A stretch of 64,000 bases of DNA, taken from positions 1 through 64,000 of the forward strand of contig JAQGBZ010000085.1 of NCBI GenBank assembly GCA_034687125.1, in the 5' to 3' direction. This document shows positions 26,097 through 39,643 of this stretch, piece by piece. Numbering within the stretch: the first letter of the stretch is position 1; the number at the start of each line of letters is the position of its first letter. This stretch comes from Neelides folsomi. Lineage: Eukaryota; Arthropoda; Collembola; Neelipleona; Neelidae. The position numbers and the translations under genes are program-made. The notes beneath the pieces are model-generated. The model made no database searches and was not told the origin of the DNA. It was given only the letters and a program-made list of their open reading frames with translations.

Positions 26097-26104
26097 TATA
26101 TAAA
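26097..26104 (+). promoter_or_regulatory. TATA box of the Gly/Tyr-rich gene
   Basis: TATATAAA sits 63 bases before the start codon at 26167, so the 5' UTR should be about 35 bases. A strong TATA box fits a highly expressed, tissue-specific secreted product. Confidence 0.6.
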
Positions 26105-26166
26105 TTAAGACCAAAATTGGCAAGACCTTCATAGTATCTTGGTTGTTTGGAGTAAAACGTTTAAAA

Positions 26167-26629
26167 ATGAAGTTAGGAATTGTAAGTAAAAGTGTCTTAT
26201 TCTATATTAAAATAAATCCTTCCAATTTATTATTTTACCTTCGAAGTCCTACATAATTATCATTACAATTGATTTTTTAAATACTAGGTATTGCTAGCAT
26301 TGTTCACTGTGAGCTTAGCTGCTCGGGAGCGAGATTTCAACGCCCATGATTCAAGAGATCACAGGCTTCCAAGAGAATTCGAGGAACAAAATCGACAAGG
26401 AGATCAAACTGTTCAAAAGAGAAGTCTCTTCGGATACTATGGCGGTTATTACGGTGGACTCCCGTATTCTGGATATGGTGGGTATCCTGGATATGGAGGT
26501 TATGGATACGGTCTCGGTGGATATGGAAGCTACGGAGGATATGGTGGATATGGTTTGGGATACGGAGGATACGGAGGCTATGGCGGTTATGGCGGGTACG
26601 GTGGATATGGATTAGGCTATTATAGATAG
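26167..26629 (+). CDS. Secreted Gly/Tyr-rich low-complexity peptide precursor
   Basis: Exons 26167-26181 and 26288-26629 encode 118 residues. A signal peptide (MKLGIVLLALFTVSLAA) is split by a phase-0 intron after five codons. A polar propeptide follows, rich in Arg, Asp, Glu and Gln, and ends in a dibasic QKR. After it comes a tail of GYGG/YGGY repeats with interspersed GLGY, ending in LGYYR. Small GY-rich secreted proteins in arthropods and nematodes act in cuticle or as antimicrobial peptides. The KR site suggests that the GY-rich part is released. Which role applies here cannot be told from sequence. A poly(A) signal is at 26735. Confidence 0.85.
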
Positions 26630-26734
26630 CGTTAGATTATTGAAATATAACTAATTAAAATTTTATATATAAAAATTACTTAAGCCGACTATAATGGTAA
26701 GGCGAATACGAAGGGTCTAAATACTCTTAACCTT

Positions 26735-26740
26735 AATAAA
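26735..26740 (+). terminator. Polyadenylation signal of the Gly/Tyr-rich gene
   Basis: AATAAA about 105 bases after the stop codon. Confidence 0.45.
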
Positions 26741-28203
26741 TAACATTCAGATCTTCTTTAAACTTATGTTCACTATATAAAATTCACTAACCATGTTTCG
26801 AATTTAATCTTGTAAATGTTATGTCAATTTGTAAATTGTTTCTCTATTTGATTAAGTATTTTAAACTGATTATATGTTAGCATTAAATAATTATATTTAC
26901 AATTAAAATTCTCATTTATCTTTACAGTTTAATTTTTTACCAAAATAATTATTTTATTAAAAACCAGGTAAAATTCTGTACGCATTTATATTCATAGTAT
27001 ACATATTCCTCTATAATTTTCTTTCAACATTAAAAATAAACATGGAGTGGTAAAATATTCCTGAAGTAGGTATACCCTTTTCAATTTGTATTGTATAGTA
27101 CTCTTATGCTCAATTTGATGGAAAATTCTTGTACAAATAATAAATTTGTTAATCCCAATATTTTTCATTGAAGCGCAATTTTAATTCTCACGTTCAATCA
27201 CACAATCATAAGGATAAAAGTTAAAATAATGCACCGCAAACAATTCATACAATGCATGGGATTTGTGATTCCTGTTCATTCATTGACTTTTTAAGTAGCA
27301 CTTATTCCATTTGCTTTTGCGGTTGAGCTGAAGCAATTTCTTATCATACAATGATACATTGGTAACATTAGTTAGTCATTTAGAAACTCTCTTTTTCCGA
27401 TTGATATTGGTCAGAGGAGGCGAGGATAAGGAGTTCATTATTTTCATACGAAAATAAGCAATTAAATTAAAGGAGACTTTAGAATCACAAGGAAGAAATC
27501 AAATTCGTGGCTGTCAGCATCTCAGACTACAATGATAATGCAAATGAGTAGTTTGAATTGAGCTATTTACTAATTAGGTATTCTAGTAATGCCTTTCTTT
27601 TTGATTTTTGAATGAGATCACATAACATTTCATATCACTTTCCCGAGAAAAAGGCGAGGCAGAGATTTACTAGGATCAGTACGAGAAACATTAACTCACT
27701 CGTTATTTAACTAACAGTAATTGAAAAGGTGAATTAACTTTTAGAAAGTAATACACATTACATATGAGTTTGGAGTTGGACTGACGGAAAGTGTGAGATT
27801 GGCAGAAAGACTTCAACTTTCTGGCTCAAACGTTTTTTAATTCTAATTCATCTCGAGTGCTTATCTTAAGGTAAAGATCTTGAATCCTTAATATTAAAAA
27901 ACAGGATTTTTTTTTCAATTAGGTTACGTGCAGACAATTTGGTGTAACGCCTCTCATTCAAAAACCCTAAAGTTTATTCTTCACACATTGACATGTGTTT
28001 ATAGTTTTCATACTCATGTTTTCAAGCTTTCATTAATAAAAAGTTCTTTCCTCGCTTCAACATCTCAACTCGACTTGCATGTCATGCATTCATATGCAAT
28101 TAAAAGAATACTTTTTCAGGAGGTGTTTCATTTGTCTTTTTTGCACTCATTAATCACAATTTACAGATACCTTTCCAAGTTCATCCGTTAAGGTAGAATT
28201 AGC

Positions 28204-28275
28204 GGATCCGTCGTTTCGACGGGTCCACCCTTTGCCGGTATCCCACGAAACCGTGGGTGTAAGAAAGCACCCTTG
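28204..28275. other. GC-rich cluster of adjacent short hairpins
   Basis: In an AT-rich background three hairpins lie in a row: GGATCCGTCG with CGACGGGTCC (loop TTT), CCCACG with CGTGGG (loop AAAC), and GGGTG with CACCC. The last two compete for the same GGG. This could be a structured RNA or a transposon end. No ribozyme core that I know is recognisable. Confidence 0.4.
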
Positions 28276-28459
28276 GAGATGGTCCGATTAATTCGTCCTT
28301 ACATGTCCTACTATTCTCATCCTGTAACCCCCTCCGTTCCACTTCTGTTCCCCTCTAACCCCCTTCCGTTCCACTTATTCCTCTCTAAACTCCCTCCGTT
28401 TCTCTTCTGCCTCCCTCTAAACCAGACTTCGTTCCACTTCTCTCCCCCTCTTGGTCAGG

Positions 28460-28925
28460 GTGTACAATCTGGGAACTAAAAGAGGCACATTGGACCCATA
28501 ACCGGGCACATGTACCTCAAAAGGGGCACATTTGGGCACAAAATGGGCACACCAAAATAAGGCACGAGTGCCTGAAAATGGGCACATGGGTACTTGGACC
28601 CAAACTGGGTAAATGTGCCCTTTTAACGGGCACAATTGACTTTCAAAAATTATTAAATATATGCTAAAATGAAGTGAATTTTATGATTTAAAGAGTCTAC
28701 TCGATATAAAGTTACTCCCTTTTACCAAACCTAACCTAACCTAAAAGAAAATTGGACCCAAATAGAGGCACATTTGACCCAAAAAAGGCACATGTACCCA
28801 AACGGGCACATCAACCCATGTACCCAAAAGGTACATGTGCCACATAGGGCTCATGAACCCAAAGAGCCTAAATTGGACCCAAAAATGGGCACATGTACCA
28901 ACAAAAGGTACATGAGGGGGTACAT
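28460..28925. repeat. Degenerate short-unit repeat field (GGGCACATGTACCCAAAA-like)
   Basis: Many imperfect copies of words such as GGGCACAT, GGCACATGTACC and TTGGACCCAAA run in both orientations, in two blocks (28460-28640 and 28740-28925). Unit spacing is irregular, so it is not a clean tandem array. The word vocabulary resembles the inverted repeat at 5039-5310. Confidence 0.65.
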
Positions 28926-30584
28926 GGGTATAAAATTTTAATACAAGTTAGAATAATGTATGTATTATATGGTATACAAGGTGGCATATTGACATCATGC
29001 ATAATGTTCATATATCAGAACCATCCTCAAGGGTCTATTTTCATAAAGATTTTTGAAAATTCCATTTAATCTTAAAGGAATTTAATTATATTCAAACTTA
29101 TTTTTCTCAAACTTTGTATCTTTTGATTTTAATAAAAATTTTATAGCATATTAATTCGAATATGTGGATTTCTATAAGCTATAAATCATACTGACATCAT
29201 TATTGGTTTCTGAGATATAGTAGAATCCGTAAGAGTCTTTTTTGTAAATAATAAAAAAGGCATTTTATTAAGAAATCTTGACAACAAAGAAAAACATTCT
29301 CTCTTTTTTGAAATAAACTTTCTAATTTGACCAATTTGAATTTTCAAAAAAACCAAAAATCAGAAACGGAAATAACCTACCCTAATTCTCTAACCTAACC
29401 ACTTTAGTCAATGTTTACCAAATTGTTAACTTAATCTTATTTACAAAATATTTGTTCTATAAATCTCATAAAATCATATTGTTATTTTTCAAAAATTGTA
29501 CAATAATGTTATATCCCAAAATAAAACACTTAAAGGACCCGTTTTATATTTAATTCATTTTCGCATTAACTATCAGCTTTATTATAAAAATATAGGCTTG
29601 TCAATATATATTGTACTAATGTATCATATATGAAGAAATATATCTGTAATAGAAGAATATCCTTGCATTATAACCCATTTTTTATATTATAGAAACATGC
29701 AATTTTATTATTATTATTAATCTCTTAGCATAGGCCGAAAATTTGTAAGCAATTTTTAATTCTTTTCATATTGTAATAACCGAAATTCAACACAAGATGC
29801 ACCAGCTCCTTTCGAAATTGACTTGGCAGAGTAAGAGCCAGGTTATTTCTATGGAGTCGGCGGTGGTACATTGCAAAGTTTTGAGTCCAGTTTCTCATGT
29901 AACATAAGAAATAAAAAAGTAAATATGAACAGTAGTTATGATAAATTACCTATAAGGTACAGTGAAAACATGGAATATATCATTGAGTATCCTTTGTTCT
30001 CTTTGGAATCTCTTTAACTAATGGGAAATGCTAGCCAAAAACTGAATTGAAAATTTTAATTTTCTAATTATTAAAACATTGGATTAGCTCCAACCTATCT
30101 CCTCCCACTTTTATCTGCCATAGCTGAAAATCATTTTGCCAGACCTAAAATCCTATCTTAAAAATAATTTGTATACTTTTAGCTCTGGCAACATAATTTT
30201 TCATTCCGATCCCTGGTTTATTTAAAAAAGTACTTATAAGTAAGTAAACCCCCTTAGCAAAATAAAACACAATTTCGGATTAGATTGGTATATAAACTTA
30301 TATGAAAAAGGCGATAGATTCGAAGTTCTAGAAGCTAAAAGTTTTAAAAATTCTCCACATTGCGACGTTTTTTTGAGATAGTGGACAACTTTTAAAACAA
30401 ATCAACTCCCCTTAGACTTCAATCAACCGAATCTGATGAAGTAACGTATTTGAATTTTTTTTAAATATTGAGTCAGAAACTTATTGTAGGAGCTAGGCTG
30501 AAAGACCTTTGAGTATATTGATCCTTAAATAAATAAGTAATAATACCTAAGTAAGTATAGGAAGAAAAGTAAAAGTATTACATT

Positions 30585-31021
30585 ACTTCGGATGTGTTTT
30601 TATACTAAATCGATGGTGCTGATAACGAATATGATAATGATTAGTTGTGCAAAATTATAATTACGAAGTTAGCTTTAGTTAAAGTTGGTTAAATCCTCTA
30701 TTAATTTTATCCTTCTAATCACCAGTTTCATAATTTTTATCATTAATTTAGGTTTGGTTAGTTTATAATTAGTGATTAAATTATTTTTAATTTTCTCTGT
30801 CTAAACCAACATGAGATCATCACTCATCAGATTCACAATCCCTACTATCGTTTTAGCGTAAAAACACACCCTAAGAACTGTTTGACGGGTTTTTATCAAT
30901 AATGAAAATATAATATTTAACAGACTTTAACTAACTATAACTCAAATATAATTTTGCACACCTAATCATTATTATATTCGTTATCAGCACCATCGATTTA
31001 GTACAAAAACACATCGGAAGT
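30585..31021. mobile_element. Inverted-repeat (MITE-like) element
   Basis: The left arm begins ACTTCGGATGTGTTTTTATA and continues with AAATCGATGGTGCTGATAAC and AATGATTAG. The right arm is its complement over about 80-110 bases with scattered mismatches, ending CGGAAGT. TTA/TAA bases lie at the junctions. There is no coding capacity. Confidence 0.65.
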
Positions 31022-31023
31022 AA

Positions 31024-31048
31024 GGTTGGCGGGCGCAACCCGCCAACC
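31024..31048. repeat. Perfect 10-bp GC-rich hairpin
   Basis: GGTTGGCGGG, loop CGCAA, CCCGCCAACC. It abuts the inverted-repeat element and is far more GC-rich than its surroundings. Confidence 0.6.
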
Positions 31049-34000
31049 CTACTTTTTCCGGAAGAAAATTGTATGAAGTTTAGAAAACATCGGTATCTAA
31101 ACTTTCTTAAATCATAAAGTTGTACTCTAATAAATTAGTAAACAATGAGCTAAAAATGTGATTGTTAAATAAAAAGTCAAAAACTTGAACCAAAATTCAA
31201 TAGTTTATCTTAACCAATCCGATATTTGACATTTGGGACATTCAAATAGAATATTGATTGGCATTTCATGTGAACTTAAAGTTAGAGTATGTAAAGAATA
31301 ATATGTATAACAAGAGAGAGAGCATACATAAATAAGTATACCTACAGATATATTATATAGTCGATTAACTTACTTTTAGTTAGTCGATGTCTTAACAAAT
31401 GAATCATTAAGCTGGAAACTTTTACTAAATCAAAGGCGTAATTAGGAAACAAACAAGTAGAAGAATGGAGTCATTTTACACAAACAAAATACCCATTCCT
31501 ATCAAACATGTACTTCTTTAAGCATAAGGTATGCAATTTGTAAGATCTTGTTATTCTTGTAGAACTTACAGAGTTTGGACTCATTTGGAAGAAGGAAAAA
31601 TAATGAAACTAATAACCAAAGGAGTCATTAACTGTCAAATAGAAGGCGTGTACCTGATAGATTACGGAAATAAAAGTTATTAGACACTTGTTTTAAGGAA
31701 TGCATTTATCATGATCCTACAAGGCATCTTGAATTTCCTCAGCTACTATTTGTACTGAATCACTAAAACACAACTGGTTAGAACAAATATTTTTATTTAA
31801 AAATATTCATTGAGGTATTATTTTACACGTAAAAGTTGATGCAAGAGATCTTCAAGCGATCTATAGATCTTACCCCGATACATATAAAATTACAATTACG
31901 TATTTGAAACAATTGTGGAAATGACATTTAGAGATCGTATCTCATTTGTGCACACCGATTTGTTGTATTTCCTTAATTGTTTCATGCTTGACTGGATTCT
32001 GATGCTACTATGTAGTCCCTTATGACAACATCTACTTTTGCATCTCTTCACTCATAACAATAAAAATTTCTCTTTAATCGAGCTACACACATGTCACATG
32101 ATAACTTATTATCTATGCATTGAAAATGTCTCAAGATGGGCAACCAGGAACAAGGAATCCTCAAAGCATTCAACTAAATCCAATTAATGTTTTAATGACA
32201 ATAATTGAATTATACTTTTTGTTACCAATAATAATGGAATTATGAAGATGATCCCAGAATTCAAATGCTGATTTTCATTCATATCATGAATGAATGAACC
32301 TTAACAAGTTACTCATTGTTCGATGATAAATTTATTGAGTCCCACGTGGGAAATATAATTTATGGCCTATATTTTAATTACAAAAGGACACCAGTGGGCC
32401 GAAAGTGCCATTTGGAGATGATAGAGAGAAATTTGAGAATGAATAAGAGATTACGAAGAAGCAAAGACTCCGCATTTTGAGAATTATTATGCGAGATGGG
32501 GTGATAATGGGAACTATTGTGATTTGGTGTCGTGGCATGTCAGAAAGGAAGGAACTTAAGAAGAAAGTTGCTGCTGGTGGCTTGCAGGTGAATTAGATTA
32601 GTGGGAGATCACAAGGAGAAGATTTATGGAATGCTGATCTGAAAGCTGTTCTCATTTACATTTGCCTTTTATTCTCTATCATGTACCTATGTGTAATCGC
32701 CCATAGTAAATCCATGGGGCTCTAAATGATATTTGTTCTCATGAAGAGTAATACAATATAAGTCTAGTCAGTAGCATCTTTTGGGCTGAACTCTCACCTG
32801 ACTGTGTTGTATAAGTATACTGCAATTTCAACTTCATTACTTAATTTATGCTCATCTAACGACTCGTCAAACTGTGTAATTAAACTTGCAAAAACGTTAT
32901 AACGAGTCACATTAGTTGACTATATATCTCTAATTAATTCTTCCGGTTTCATCTACCGCAATTACGTAAAATATATTGTAGGTGCATTTCATTGTTGTCG
33001 AGACTCATAAGCCTTTTCACTTTAAATATAATCATTATCAGTTTTTTCAGAATTACATATTACTTTTACCTGTAATGTTTTCCTTTGAGTATAGGTATAC
33101 TTTATTGATTAATTACATCTATTGGTTGTGCCCTATTAAATAGATAATTACTATGTTATGCATTTATTTATTTTTGCATTGTACGAGTATAAATATTTAA
33201 CTACACACTTTAAACGTATCTGTATTATAATTATAATTAATGGAAACGACATATCAAACGCATGTTTGGATATGAAACTACCTTAATCTCATTTTATTAA
33301 AAAATGAAAGAAATAATAAAAAGAAGGTATTATTGTAGATTAGAATCTTTTTTAAGAATTCTAATTCTAACTGTAATTAATGATTTTTTTGATGAAATTA
33401 TAAAAACGTAGTAGGAAGCTTCATACGAGTATATTCATATTATGAAAATTTATGTGCATTGGTATAAGATTAATTATATTTCATATCCTGACTAAAAAAT
33501 TGAACAAAAATAAAATTGCTAGAGATAATTACATGTCCTTATTTGTTTGTAAAACATGTTTTGAATATAATAAAGACATTTTCTCATATAGAAAGTGCAT
33601 TCAGAGTTTCAGAGTAATCACGAAAAAATTTCTGTGATGGGTAAATGCATCTAATTATATACACGTAACGTCAAATCCAGTTAGAGAAAGCAAGTACTTA
33701 CAAACTTACAATACCCATTGATAACAAAGAAATGACTCTATTTGAGTCAAAAGGCTTTACGTTTAAATGGCTTAATTGAAATTGAGTTAATTGAAGAATT
33801 TAAAATTTAATAAAATGATTACATTGAGAGTTGAATGGAGCATTTATGTATTCATTTTACGACTCAGATTGAAACTACTTTATTACTCGTGTCGTGATGA
33901 CTGGGAGCGTTTTGACGTGGGGAGATTGTGGGAATTTAATGGATATAAGAAATACTTCGATTCTCCTCATTTAATTGCGGAGAGAGTTCTTTCTTCCTGA

Positions 34001-34226
34001 GGTGGGAAAAAGAGCTCTTAAATAATCTCTTGTACCACACTACTACTCCACTTGTTGAAAGTCCTATATGACGATTTCCTCCCTCACGTAACTTCCCATT
34101 GAATTATGGGAACGGAGGAAATATTTAGTGTAAGAGTCTGAGGGCAAGTTCAAAGGACCAATGCCGAAGAGAAATCCATGGGTAGGAGAGTCAATGGGGC
34201 GTGGTGTCCGATCTCACTCTGATCCC

Positions 34227-34234
34227 TTTATAAG
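34227..34234 (+). promoter_or_regulatory. TATA box of the Ala/Tyr-rich gene
   Basis: TTTATAAG about 90 bases before the start codon at 34318, within a locally GC-richer promoter. Confidence 0.55.
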
Positions 34235-34317
34235 CGAGCTCACCTCGACCGCTGACCCATTCGCTCTACCACCTTCATCAATTCAGGAAGGACTCGACTT
34301 GTCACTACCCTCTCAAC

Positions 34318-35158
34318 ATGAAGTACTTTGTAAGTCAATTTTAACTAAATAATTCGATATTAAATAATTCGGTTCGATTTTCGACTTTGGTCTAAATAGT
34401 CCTGTAACTAAAATGATAATATAACTGAATCATAGCTAAAATCGTTAACAGATTTATGCTATTATAGTTAAAATAATTAAATATTTTAGATGGCTTGTGC
34501 TCTGCTCGCCTTGGCTATCACAGTCAAAGCTGAATCAGAAGCTTCCACAGAAGACACCTCAGCCTCCTCCGAAAAGAAGGAGCAACCCGAGAAACGTGGT
34601 GTTGGAGCAATTGGATATGGTTCCCCATACGCTGTAGCTCCAGTTGGATACGCTGGATATGCTGGATACGCCGCTTCACCAGCTCTTGGATACTCAGCCG
34701 CTGCCTACCCAGCATACGCTCACGCCGGATACTCCGGTCTTGGATATTCTGGTCTTGGATACTATGGTGGACTCGGAAACCTCGGATACGCTGGACTTGG
34801 ATATGCTGGACTTGGCCATCATGGTCTTGCTGGACATGGATACGCCGCTGTTCCAGCTTACTCTCATCATCATGGTCTCGCATACGCTGCATCACCTTAT
34901 GCTGCTGGAGCTTATGCCACAGGAGCTTACGCCGCCCCAGTCGCCTACGCAACCCATGCTCATGGATACGCTGCACCAGCACACGCTCACTATACGGCCC
35001 CAGCTGCCTCATACGCGTCTCCAGTAGCTTATGCCGCCCATTCGGGATACAGCGCACCTTATGCTGTTTCGAAGCCAGTTGTCGCTACCCATTCCCATGC
35101 TGCTCATGGACACACTCACGGTCACGGTTACTCCAACGCCTACAAAGCACGATTTTAA
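34318..35158 (+). CDS. Secreted Ala/Gly/Tyr/His-rich cuticle-like structural protein
   Basis: Exons 34318-34329 and 34490-35158 encode 226 residues. MKYF is joined to MACALLALAITVKA, giving a signal peptide split by an early intron, as is common for cuticular protein genes. After a short Ser/Glu/Lys propeptide a dibasic EKR precedes GVGAIGYGSPYAV. The rest is low complexity: GYAGYA, GYSGLGYSGLGY, GLGYAGLGHHG, then AYATGAYAAPVAYATHAHGY and HAHGYAAPAHAHY, with a His-rich end. The Ala-Ala-Pro-Ala and AYAAP style recalls insect cuticle or low-complexity cuticular (CPLC-type) proteins. No RR chitin-binding motif is seen. Abundant Tyr and His could serve cross-linking. The layout parallels the GY-rich gene at 26167. 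A poly(A) signal is at 35296. Confidence 0.85.
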
Positions 35159-35718
35159 GAACCTTTAATGGAGTGTTCTCTTCCTCAGAGGCTTATAAAT
35201 TAATTGATCCGGGTATTCCTATAATCCCTTCAGCTCTCAGGACTCCTGTTTTGTTAACCAAATTATCCAAATACTAGTTTATGTTTTTTATATTAAATAA
35301 AGACTTAAATATCAAAAATAACCTCACTTATTCAACATGACACAAATGTTAATCATTGGAAAAAGGGGATTCATATTATCCAAAGATTGTACTTTAAGTA
35401 TTGCAATTACCATTCATAATAAAATAATATTTATGATAAAGAACGTTAAACCAATTGAAATCTCAAAAATTCCAGTAATATATTTTATTGAAAATATCAA
35501 TTTTATAATTATAATTTAGGTACAATATGTAGCACATTAACACAGACAATTCATTTAAATAGTATAAAATACAATTATTGAGGCGACCAACTGCCCAAAT
35601 ATGACTAAAAAGTTTCATGGAATCATCATTGGTTGAGCATAGGCATAGTGTCAAAATCATCAGTAAAAATTCACTTGCATGTGAGAAAATTATTTTTGTA
35701 ATATTCATGTTTGATTTA
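35159..35718. other. Convergent 3' flanks
   Basis: AT-rich spacer between two convergent genes (the Ala/Tyr-rich gene and SAYSD1). Open frames on both strands here are AT-driven; no gene is supported. Confidence 0.5.
35296..35301 (+). terminator. Polyadenylation signal of the Ala/Tyr-rich gene
   Basis: AATAAA about 140 bases after the stop codon. Confidence 0.5.
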
Positions 35719-36168
35719 TTAAGACTTGGCCGGTTGAAAGAGCATTTGTCTCTCAAAATGTTCAGCCCTTAAAGTTCCTTCTAGAGCCTCGCAATTTTCG
35801 TTGAAAACAGAGTAAGCGGAAGGACCTTTTCGTTTGGTCTCCATATTTCTCCATATGATGATTAAAAGTGAAATTCCAAAGTATATGGCTCCACATTCCA
35901 ATTTGATAAATCCAATCCAGAGAAAGAGCCATAGGAAGAATTTCAAAGAACGTTCAAGCCATAAATAAGGCCGAGGTTCTTCTTCGTCGATTACATAGTC
36001 CCTAGTTTGATCATCCTTCTTTTCTTTATCGACAAGACGATCTGGGAGGACAGCTGAGATCAGACAGTTCTGAATAGAAGAACCCCACGATTGAAATCTT
36101 TCAACAATTTTTGTTCTCCGTTCAATAGCTTCCTTTCTTTTTCTAAATTTCTTTAGTTCTGCTTCCAT
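35719..36168 (-). CDS. SAYSD1: SAYSvFN domain-containing protein 1
   Basis: A 149-residue membrane protein in one coding exon. The order is a charged N-terminal helix (MEAELKKFRKRKEAIERR), a central hydrophobic double segment (FFLWLFLWIGFI, then AIYFGISLLIIIW) forming a membrane hairpin or two helices, and the diagnostic C-terminal domain PSAYSVFNENCEALEGTLRA followed by EHFERQM. Human SAYSD1 has the same order and similar size (183 residues). The family is an ER membrane sensor linked to clearance of translocon-stalled chains. Start ATG is at 36168 and no upstream in-frame alternative is needed. Confidence 0.9.
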   Translation of the reverse strand: MEAELKKFRKRKEAIERRTKIVERFQSWGSSIQNCLISAVLPDRLVDKEKKDDQTRDYVIDEEEPRPYLWLERSLKFFLWLFLWIGFIKLECGAIYFGISLLIIIWRNMETKRKGPSAYSVFNENCEALEGTLRAEHFERQMLFQPAKS

Positions 36169-37198
36169 CTATAATAATTAATTTCATCAATCAAAGGGTT
36201 ATTTTATTAATATACGATCAATGATTCCTTTTCATTAATTAACATCTTAACATCCACCAATATCCCAAATTGGTAAATAATCCATAAAATGTTATTATAC
36301 ATCATTAATTTAATAAAAACAAATCCATAAAATATCAATTCAATATAATCTAAATAGTTGACTTACTTAAATATAAATATACAAAATAAGGAGAATTAAA
36401 TTACTCATCACTTACATTTACATTCAATTTGGAATTTCTAATTTGAAGTCGCAATATTTCGAGAGTCGTCAATCAGAAAGTTCTTTCAGCGCACATCCTA
36501 TAGATATAAAAATATTAAATCAATTAATTCAAAAATATATTTATCCATTCATAATTAATTAATTTCACTTTATTATATAAATTATGATAAAATTATATAG
36601 TTATTGAAAATATTCGCTTTTCCATTGAAATACCCATTCCTCATGCATGAGTATAATGAGTTTAATCAAGTTTAATGAATAAATAACAGATGAAATGAGG
36701 GTAAAATAACCCGCAAAAATTGATTTGTTTACAACCCTTCCAAATCATCTGTTCTCTCAAATGAAAACAAGAAATATGGAATTATGCAAGTAGAGAATTA
36801 TGAGAATGTGACAAACTACCTCAGGTCTGGTGGGTCTAGGTGTTTATAATATATTAATATAACTCCCGTTATATCCTATAAGTATTCCGAGTCTAGATCC
36901 GAGAACCGAGTTTATTAATACCCGTCTGGGTTAAAATTAGGCCGTGTTTGTAGGTAACTACGGCGGTGTGTGACCTCCGGATATGGGCATATCTCGCCAT
37001 TGAGTGTGGGAGTTGGGGTATAGGGGCCGAGTAGCGTAAAACCTCCCTGTGTTGCCAGTCCTCTGTCTGGGTTCATTGAGAGAATGCGGGGAAGTGCCGG
37101 AGGCCCCAGACGGTGACTCAGACTGTTTACGCGCTACTACGGCCTACGTCGCAATTCTACTACCACCACGATCATGACCTCAGGACCCGCCGTGTAAC
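36169..37198. promoter_or_regulatory. Divergent upstream region of SAYSD1 and Akt, with the Akt 5' leader
   Basis: The first 650 bases are AT-rich. From about 36830 the DNA becomes CpG-rich, with blocks that can pair (GTAGCGTAAA near 37030 and TTTACGCGCTAC near 37130), fitting a TATA-less promoter and structured leader for Akt. Confidence 0.45.
37174..37197 (+). promoter_or_regulatory. Upstream ORF ending one base before the Akt start
   Basis: ATG ACC TCA GGA CCC GCC GTG TAA (seven sense codons), then one C, then the Akt ATG at 37199. If it is in the leader, it would force leaky scanning or very short-range reinitiation. Confidence 0.5.
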
Positions 37199-39555
<2,357 letters not shown>

Positions 39556-39574
39556 ATGTGATAGGATCATGCCA

Positions 39575-39580
39575 AATAAA
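39575..39580 (+). terminator. Polyadenylation signal of Akt
   Basis: AATAAA 20 bases after the Akt stop codon. The next gene's open frame begins fewer than 70 bases later, so intergenic space is minimal. Confidence 0.5.
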
Positions 39581-39643
39581 TTATGCCTCGACTCAATCCA
39601 GAGCATCATTATTTATTAAACCCCAATTCCCTTCATATGCACT

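Larger units (their letters stand above)
25427..26166. other. SIRT2 3' UTR and promoter side of the Gly/Tyr-rich gene
   Basis: Contains the SIRT2 AATAAA at 25555 and the TATA box at 26097. Otherwise AT-rich, with no credible gene. Confidence 0.5.
26630..34317. other. Gene-poor 7.7 kb stretch
   Basis: No coding region that I can support; open frames here are short and uncompositional. It contains a cluster of small hairpins (28204-28275), a repeat field (28460-28925) with a (CCTAA)3 motif at 28730, an inverted-repeat element (30585-31021) and a GC-rich perfect hairpin (31024-31048). The final 200 bases hold the promoter of the Ala/Tyr-rich gene. Distal regulatory DNA or noncoding RNA could be present but would not be visible by eye. 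Confidence 0.5.

Noticed and set aside
28273-28635. Pro- and Cys-rich short frames
   Set aside because: A product of the repeat words GGGCACAT/CCCCTC; no start context or conserved motif.
28730-28744. (CCTAA)3, resembling the arthropod TTAGG telomere repeat
   Set aside because: Only three units; too short to claim an interstitial telomere. CCTAA words occur elsewhere in the window by chance.
34524-35057. A 177-codon minus-strand frame and a 127-codon plus-strand frame
   Set aside because: Both overlap the Ala/Tyr-rich repeat gene and only reflect its codon periodicity.
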